Assembly: GCA_016764115.1 (NCBI GenBank) | Contig: JAESSM010000164.1 | Span: 1 to 10,877 of the forward strand | Length of the DNA: 10,877 nucleotides | Direction of reading: 5' to 3' | Origin: Bacteroidia bacterium | Lineage (GTDB): Bacteria; Bacteroidota; Bacteroidia; JAESSM01; NORP286 | Shown here: in pieces, positions 6,778-10,877 of the stretch | How positions within the stretch are numbered: position 1 is the first letter of the stretch | Layout: each line of letters begins with the position of its first letter | Made by a program: the position numbers and the translations under genes | Notes under the pieces: model-generated | Databases searched by the model: none | What the model was told of the DNA's origin: nothing | The model's input: only the letters and a program-made list of their open reading frames with translations

Positions 6778-7311
6778 ATGAAAAACTTTAATTGGATAAT
6801 TATTGGCTGTTTGACAATTTTACTTGGATGTGGAAATGGTACAGATGATGGAAAAATGTCAAAAGAAGAGATCAAGCATACTCAAGAAAAACTTGTTGAA
6901 GAAAATAAAAACAATGTATCAGAGGAAAAGCAAACCATGCTAAAATATCTGAAGGATAATAATTTACAAACTACAGAAACCGGAACAGGATTAAACTACA
7001 TTATTACAGAAGAAGGAGAAGGAAATAAGGCAGAGCAGGGCCAAGTGGTAAAAGTGCATTATGCAGGCAGATTTTTAGATGGAAAAATATTTGATAGCTC
7101 ATATGATAGAGGAGAGCCAATTGATTTTCCCTTAGGGCAAGGAAAAGTAATAAAGGGTTGGGATGAAGGCCTTGCTTTGCTTAATGAAGGAGCAAAGGCT
7201 ACATTGATCATTCCGTCTCACCTTGCATATGGCCCTAATGGTATTCCAAATACAATTCCACCATCAGCTACACTGATTTTCGATGTGGAATTAGTAGAAA
7301 TTTTAAACTGA
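6778..7311 (+). CDS. FKBP-type peptidyl-prolyl cis-trans isomerase, lipoprotein
   Basis: A 177-aa exported prolyl isomerase that speeds folding of envelope proteins. The N-terminus is a lipoprotein signal: a hydrophobic stretch followed by lipobox ILLGC with Cys18 as lipidation site. A charged linker of about 45 residues (about 25-65) probably forms a spacer helix, and the FKBP domain covers about 70-177. Active-site aromatic and polar residues of the family are present: Tyr95 and Gly97 in VHYAGRFLDG, Phe105-Asp106, the VIKGWDEGL segment with Trp128, LAYGPNGIPNTIPP with Tyr151, and Phe168 in the last strand, so it should be catalytically competent. It lies 3 nt after nrnA. Gliding protein GldI of Flavobacterium is also an FKBP lipoprotein of this kind, so a role in gliding or type IX secretion is possible but cannot be shown from this sequence. 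Confidence 0.93.
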   Translation: MKNFNWIIIGCLTILLGCGNGTDDGKMSKEEIKHTQEKLVEENKNNVSEEKQTMLKYLKDNNLQTTETGTGLNYIITEEGEGNKAEQGQVVKVHYAGRFLDGKIFDSSYDRGEPIDFPLGQGKVIKGWDEGLALLNEGAKATLIIPSHLAYGPNGIPNTIPPSATLIFDVELVEILN

Positions 7312-7320
7312 TTTAAGATC

Positions 7321-8277
7321 ATGTCCAAAGTTCGATTTGGCATTCTTGGTTGCGCTGATATTGCTAAAAGAAAAATAATTCCAGCTATTTTAGCAAGCAC
7401 TGATGCAGAATTAATTTGTGTAGCTAGTCGAGATAAGAACAAAGGGGGTGAGTTTGGTAAAACTTTTAACTGTATAGTATTAGACTCTTATGATCAACTG
7501 ATTCAATACGATGAGATTGATGTTGTTTATATTCCTTTACCTAATTCAATGCACTGCGAATGGGCAATAAAGGCAGCTGAAAATGGTAAACACGTTTTGT
7601 GTGAAAAGTCTTTGGCGTTAAATTTACAAGAAGCAGAAAAAATGGTCAATGCGGCAAAGGCAAACAATGTTGTTTTGTTTGAAGCCTTTGTCTACCAGTT
7701 TCACCCTCAACATAAGCAAGTAAAAGAAATTGTAAAATCTGGTGAAATCGGAGATGTTAAGTACGTTAACATTGGCTTTGGTTTCCCTGAAAAGGACTTT
7801 AACATTCGTTATGTTCCGGAACTTGGCGGAGGTGCCCTATTAGATGTTGGTACTTATGGAATTCACTTTGCAAGAAATCTATTTGATCAAGAACCAACGG
7901 ATATCAAATGCAATACTACCATACATAAGAAGTACAAAGTAGATTGGTCCGGTAATGTAATAATGAGATTTTCTGATGCGGTAGTCAATTTGTATTATGC
8001 TTTCGGAGTTTATTATCAGAACTTCTACGAGATTGTTGGCACTAAGGGAAGAATCAGAATAGACCCTGCGTTTTCAATACCTCCAAACCTAAATCCTTGT
8101 ATTGAAATAGAAGTAAACAATGAAGTCAAAACGCTTCCTGTTGATGATTGCGATCAGTTTTTTGAAGAGGTGAATTATTTTACCTCATTGGTAGATACTC
8201 CTAATTCATGGGAAATACATTACAAAGATATGATTGGTCAGGCTAACACTTTAGATACCATTTTGGCAAACTTTTAA
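7321..8277 (+). CDS. Gfo/Idh/MocA family NAD(P)-dependent oxidoreductase
   Basis: A 318-aa cytosolic dehydrogenase that acts on a sugar, a nucleotide-sugar or a related polyol. The N-terminal Rossmann fold shows FGILGCADIAKR (6-17) for dinucleotide binding, VYIPLPNSMH (69-78), and CEKSLAL (94-100), where most relatives have EKP; the catalytic Lys96 is kept and Pro is replaced by Ser. The C-terminal alpha/beta domain shows GGGALLDVGTYGIH (169-182), with the Asp and the Tyr/His region typical of the catalytic site, and a sheet ending in GTKGRIRID. The overall pattern resembles the D-xylose dehydrogenase / NDP-sugar 3-ketoreductase branch, but the substrate cannot be read from the sequence. The gene starts 9 nt after the FKBP gene and is followed after 4 nt by a membrane glycosyltransferase, so a role in glycan precursor synthesis is a reasonable inference. 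Confidence 0.92.
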   Translation: MSKVRFGILGCADIAKRKIIPAILASTDAELICVASRDKNKGGEFGKTFNCIVLDSYDQLIQYDEIDVVYIPLPNSMHCEWAIKAAENGKHVLCEKSLALNLQEAEKMVNAAKANNVVLFEAFVYQFHPQHKQVKEIVKSGEIGDVKYVNIGFGFPEKDFNIRYVPELGGGALLDVGTYGIHFARNLFDQEPTDIKCNTTIHKKYKVDWSGNVIMRFSDAVVNLYYAFGVYYQNFYEIVGTKGRIRIDPAFSIPPNLNPCIEIEVNNEVKTLPVDDCDQFFEEVNYFTSLVDTPNSWEIHYKDMIGQANTLDTILANF

Positions 8278-8281
8278 TAGT

Positions 8282-9553
8282 ATGTTGTTTCCCAAAAAAC
8301 TTCATATTGTTATATGGTCGGTTTTTCTAGTTAAGTTTCTTATCTCCTTTTTTTTTATAACTGAGTATGTTACTTGGGAAGATACCCAGTTAGCATTGAA
8401 TTTGCTTCATACCGGGGAATTCAAAATAGCACACAGAGGTTTATATAACTACAATTTCACTTTCCCGATTTTTGCCTTTATACAGTTCTTGATCTTCAAG
8501 TTGATTGGAGTTAATTATTTTTTTGTCTCCGTATTTCAGCTTTCAGTGTCGTCTTGTATTGCGTATCTGCTTTACGGAATTTTCATAACTTTTAATAAGA
8601 TCATCCCTATTACTATATTTAACAATACACAAGTTCGAAAGTTTTCTTTTTGGGCGGTATGTGTGTTTTTACTTCATCCGGGAATTGGTTATCATACGAT
8701 TGCGAGTATTCATCCTTTTGTACTGGACATGTTCTTCCCGTTGTTGATAGTGTATTTTACATGCCAATATTTTGAAAGCCCGTCCTTTAGGAAATTAATT
8801 TTATTAGGCTTGATAACAGGAATAGGAATTTTGGATAGGGCCACAGTAATTTCAGGAATAATTCCATTTGTGATCTTATTGCTTAAAAATGATTCGTTTT
8901 TAGGAGCTATAAAAAAGATATCCCTTGTTGCGATGCTAGCACTACTGGTAATTTCTCCATGGTTGATTAGGAACTATGGAATTTACGATCGAATTGCTAT
9001 GACTTCTACTACAGGTGAAATTATTTGGAAAGGTTCGTTGTATAATTCTGATGGCGGAAATCATTTGATATCAGGTAAAAATTATCTTCATGCCTTGACT
9101 GAAGATGATCGAGCTACCATTAGGCAAATGTCAATTATGGAACGCAATGACTTTTTTATGCAAAAGTATTTGAGGATATTAAATGAAGACCCGGCTCAAA
9201 TAATGAAGATGCTTGTGATAAAAATGAAAAACTTTTGGTGGTTCAGGCATCATTTAGGAGTGGAGTATAGCGATGCGATGAAACAGTTTATGACATGGTA
9301 TAAATTGTATTATGGAATAATTCTATTTTTCGCGTTCGTTGCGACAATTGTATTTAGAAAATATAGTTTGTATTTGCTTTCATACCCAATTGCTTTATCC
9401 GTTTTGCAATCCATTTTTTATGTAGAAACTAGACACAGATTGGTTATTGAACCATTCTTAATAATGTTGTCTATACTTGGAGTTGTATTTGTGTTAGCGA
9501 AACTAAAACGCAGTAAGGCGTTAACTAGCTTAGCATTCCACCACAAACACTGA
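8282..9553 (+). CDS. Polytopic membrane protein, GT-C (PMT/ArnT-like) glycosyltransferase
   Basis: A 423-aa protein with about nine to ten hydrophobic segments (for example about 8-27, 62-81, 83-103, 121-141, 146-161, 171-187, 189-201, 210-228, 342-358, 363-380 and 389-406). GT-C enzymes of this kind take a sugar from a polyprenyl-phosphate carrier and transfer it on the outer face of the inner membrane. Supporting features are the acidic WEDTQLA motif (32-38) in the first outer loop, at the position of the catalytic acid in PMT/ArnT enzymes, the SPWLIRNY motif (225-232) common in this superfamily, and ETRHRLVIEPF (382-392) near the last segments. Acceptor and donor sugars are unknown. It follows the oxidoreductase by 4 nt. 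Its last nine codons lie within the 3' end of convergent fabG. Confidence is good for a membrane GT-like protein and moderate for the enzyme class. Confidence 0.8.
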   Translation: MLFPKKLHIVIWSVFLVKFLISFFFITEYVTWEDTQLALNLLHTGEFKIAHRGLYNYNFTFPIFAFIQFLIFKLIGVNYFFVSVFQLSVSSCIAYLLYGIFITFNKIIPITIFNNTQVRKFSFWAVCVFLLHPGIGYHTIASIHPFVLDMFFPLLIVYFTCQYFESPSFRKLILLGLITGIGILDRATVISGIIPFVILLLKNDSFLGAIKKISLVAMLALLVISPWLIRNYGIYDRIAMTSTTGEIIWKGSLYNSDGGNHLISGKNYLHALTEDDRATIRQMSIMERNDFFMQKYLRILNEDPAQIMKMLVIKMKNFWWFRHHLGVEYSDAMKQFMTWYKLYYGIILFFAFVATIVFRKYSLYLLSYPIALSVLQSIFYVETRHRLVIEPFLIMLSILGVVFVLAKLKRSKALTSLAFHHKH

Positions 9554-10274
9554 TTACCTGTCCGGTAATATAATTTGACATATCCGAACCTAGGAATACA
9601 GCAAGGTTTGCTACATCATCAGTTGAACCCGGTCTTTTTAACGGAATAATTTTCGCCCATTGCTCCAATACTTTTTCGTCTAGATCTGCAGTCATTTCTG
9701 TTTCAATAAAACCTGGTGCTATTGCATTACACCTTATGTTTCTTGAACCCAATTCTTTGGCGATAGACTTTGTAAAACCTATAATTCCTGCTTTTGAGGC
9801 AGCGTAATTTGACTGTCCTGCATTTCCCTGAACTCCTACAATAGAAGTAATATTTATAATAGAACCAGCCCTTTGCTTTAGAAAATGCCTTTGGACTGCT
9901 TTGGTGACATTAAAGATCGATTTAAGGTTTACTTCCATTACCTCATCCCACTGTTCTTCGCTCATTCTCATCAGTAAATTGTCGCGGGTAATACCAGCAT
10001 TATTGACGATGATGTCTAGACCTTCAAAATCTTCTAATACACTGTTAATCAAACTTTCCGCTTGGTCAAGCTTTGCAGCATCTGATTTGTATCCTTTTGC
10101 TTTAATGCCTTGTGTATTTAATTCTGTTTCTAATGCTTTGGCTTTATCTTCTGAAGAAAGGTATGTAAAGGCAATATTTGCGCCTTGTTCGGCAAATTTT
10201 GATGCAATTCCTTTCCCAATCCCTCGAGATGCACCTGTAATTAATGCTGTTTTGTTTTCTAAAATTTTACTCAT
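9525..10274 (-). CDS. fabG: 3-oxoacyl-[acyl-carrier-protein] reductase
   Basis: FabG reduces 3-oxoacyl-ACP to 3-hydroxyacyl-ACP with NADPH in each cycle of type II fatty-acid synthesis. The 249-aa short-chain dehydrogenase shows TGASRGIG (13-20) for cofactor binding, NNAG (91-94), the catalytic set Asn116, Ser144, Tyr157 and Lys161 (YAASK), IAPGFIETEM after the active site, and the FabG-like C-terminus YITGQVISVCGGM. The reading frame extends three codons further to a TTG at 10283, but the ATG at 10274 gives the normal MSKILENKTALITG start and is chosen. The 3' end overlaps the glycosyltransferase gene by 29 bp on the other strand. It stands alone; no acpP or fabF is adjacent. It could be a FabG paralogue acting on other 3-oxoacyl substrates, but the motifs favour the fatty-acid enzyme. 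Confidence 0.93.
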   Translation of the reverse strand: MSKILENKTALITGASRGIGKGIASKFAEQGANIAFTYLSSEDKAKALETELNTQGIKAKGYKSDAAKLDQAESLINSVLEDFEGLDIIVNNAGITRDNLLMRMSEEQWDEVMEVNLKSIFNVTKAVQRHFLKQRAGSIINITSIVGVQGNAGQSNYAASKAGIIGFTKSIAKELGSRNIRCNAIAPGFIETEMTADLDEKVLEQWAKIIPLKRPGSTDDVANLAVFLGSDMSNYITGQVISVCGGMLS

Positions 10275-10308
10275 AAATATCAATTTTTCTATAGTCGCTG
10301 TTTTACCG

Positions 10309-10316
10309 CAAATATA
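10309..10316 (-). promoter_or_regulatory. Bacteroidota -7 promoter element (TATATTTG) for fabG
   Basis: On the minus strand TATATTTG matches TAnnTTTG exactly, 34 nt before the chosen fabG ATG (10274). The distance suits a leader of roughly 25-30 nt. The -33 region reads only as an AT-rich TTTA-like sequence, so support comes from the -7 box and its position. Confidence 0.5.
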
Positions 10317-10340
10317 GATTTTTAAAGTAAACTATTAAAA

Positions 10341-10365
10341 TTTGGATTTTTTTTTGCTAAATTTC
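10341..10365 (+). promoter_or_regulatory. Possible promoter for the beta-barrel gene (T-run plus TAAATTTC)
   Basis: TAAATTTC at 10358-10365 differs from TAnnTTTG only in its last base. It is preceded by a run of nine T (10347-10355), and a TTTG lies at 10341-10344. The TTTG is only 13 bp upstream, closer than a normal -33 element, so it may not be the partner. The arrangement would give a leader of about 50 nt before the ATG at 10425. No other promoter-like box is seen between 10317 and 10424. Confidence 0.35.
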
Positions 10366-10424
10366 GCAGAATAGAATAGGTTTATCTTAAATAAATCAAA
10401 CTTACTGAACCGCACTCATTATTG

Positions 10425-10877
10425 ATGAGAAGATCATTAATTCCTCTTTTTCTTCTGTTGGTCATTAGCCTATCTTGTTATTCAAGACAAAAATTGTCTT
10501 TAGGTGCAAAAGGTGGTTATGCGAATACCTGGATATTAAATCAAAATGTTAAATCTGATCCTGAAGTATCTTCCTTGTGGTCATTTGCACCGCATTATGG
10601 TGCTATGATCAGGTATAACATTTCATCAACACAATACAACACGATACACATGGGTTACAGTTTGGAAATATTGTTTGCACAATACCAGCAAAAATATGGT
10701 CCTGGTTTTTTGGGAGACGATTTTGAAAGGCAGTTGGATATTTATACAATTGATATACCATTTATGTATCGTTATACTATAGATTATGTTGTTAATCTGG
10801 AAATTGGATTGTTGGCATCATATGTTCGTTTAGCTTATGGAAATTATCCATTAGCTCATGACTTTATTAAAAATGGT
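10425..10877 (+). CDS. Secreted protein, probable outer-membrane beta-barrel (3' end outside window)
   Basis: An open frame from the ATG at 10425 runs uninterrupted to the window edge (151 codons, no stop reached). It begins with MRRSLIPLFLLLVISLS, a clear signal peptide with two arginines and a hydrophobic core, followed by CYSRQKLSLGAKGGYANTW. The mature part is rich in aromatic residues that alternate with polar ones, in strands such as YGAMIRYNI, IHMGYSLEILFAQYQQKYG, DIYTIDIPFMYRYTI and VVNLEIGLLASYVRLAYG. This is the pattern of the small outer-membrane beta-barrels common in Bacteroidota (PorT/OMP_b-brl type): a glycine-rich first strand after the signal, then IDIPFMYRY, similar to the L-x-IP-hhh-[KR]-h motif of that group. 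It is divergent from fabG. Function is unknown. The Cys near the signal end lacks a good lipobox, so cleavage by signal peptidase I is more likely. Confidence 0.7.
   Translation, partial: MRRSLIPLFLLLVISLSCYSRQKLSLGAKGGYANTWILNQNVKSDPEVSSLWSFAPHYGAMIRYNISSTQYNTIHMGYSLEILFAQYQQKYGPGFLGDDFERQLDIYTIDIPFMYRYTIDYVVNLEIGLLASYVRLAYGNYPLAHDFIKNG

Noticed and set aside
10275..10283. Upstream TTG start for fabG adding three residues
   Set aside because: The ATG at 10274 gives the normal FabG N-terminus; the added residues are not conserved in the family.
9901..10317. Open frame of 138 codons on the plus strand opposite fabG
   Set aside because: It is antisense to the conserved catalytic region of fabG and has a low-complexity, Ser/Leu-rich translation, as expected from a shadow frame.
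10467..10490. Lipobox in the beta-barrel-like protein (Cys in SLSCYS)
   Set aside because: Residues at -3 and -2 (Ser, Leu) do not fit the L-[AS]-[GA]-C pattern, and the mature part looks like a barrel rather than a lipoprotein.

Overview
The window is about 11 kb of AT-rich, densely packed chromosomal DNA from a member of the Bacteroidota, most likely a Cytophagales- or Flavobacteriia-like marine or soil bacterium. The evidence for this is the protein content (a Bacteroidota-style GpsA, an LptF/G permease next to an NrnA phosphoesterase, an FKBP lipoprotein, a secreted beta-barrel protein), the lack of strong Shine-Dalgarno sites, and short intergenic regions carrying TAnnTTTG, the -7 promoter element of this phylum. 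I see no insertion sequence, CRISPR array, tRNA, rRNA or phage gene.

Layout. At the left edge lies the 3' half of dxs (+; isoprenoid precursor synthesis). It converges, with a 14-bp gap, on a four-gene minus-strand block that reads, in transcription order, gpsA (glycerol-3-phosphate dehydrogenase), a ribulose-phosphate-3-epimerase-like domain fused to a CBS pair, a DAHP-synthase-family aldolase, and a KdsC-like HAD phosphatase. The last three genes overlap by 4 and 1 nt. A 129-bp divergent promoter region separates gpsA from an LptF/LptG-family permease (+). Next comes a plus-strand run of nrnA (pAp phosphatase/nanoRNase), an FKBP-type prolyl isomerase lipoprotein, a Gfo/Idh/MocA oxidoreductase and a GT-C-like membrane glycosyltransferase, with spacers of 3, 9 and 4 nt. 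The glycosyltransferase overlaps the 3' end of convergent fabG (-) by 29 bp. A second divergent region precedes a beta-barrel-like secreted protein that runs off the right edge.

Main point of interest. The coupled trio epimerase-CBS / DAHP-synthase-like / KdsC-like has the logic of Kdo biosynthesis (KdsD, KdsA, KdsC), but the first two steps are replaced. The SIS isomerase domain of KdsD is exchanged for an Rpe-like TIM barrel in front of a CBS pair that resembles KdsD's, and KdsA is exchanged for a DAHP-synthase-type enzyme with an altered active-site segment. I infer a candidate route to an unusual 3-deoxy-2-ulosonic acid, perhaps for surface glycans given the LPS-export permease next door. 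The chemistry is not proven by the sequence. The more ordinary reading is a shikimate-pathway DAHP synthase and a Kdo phosphatase that happen to share an operon with an odd epimerase paralogue.
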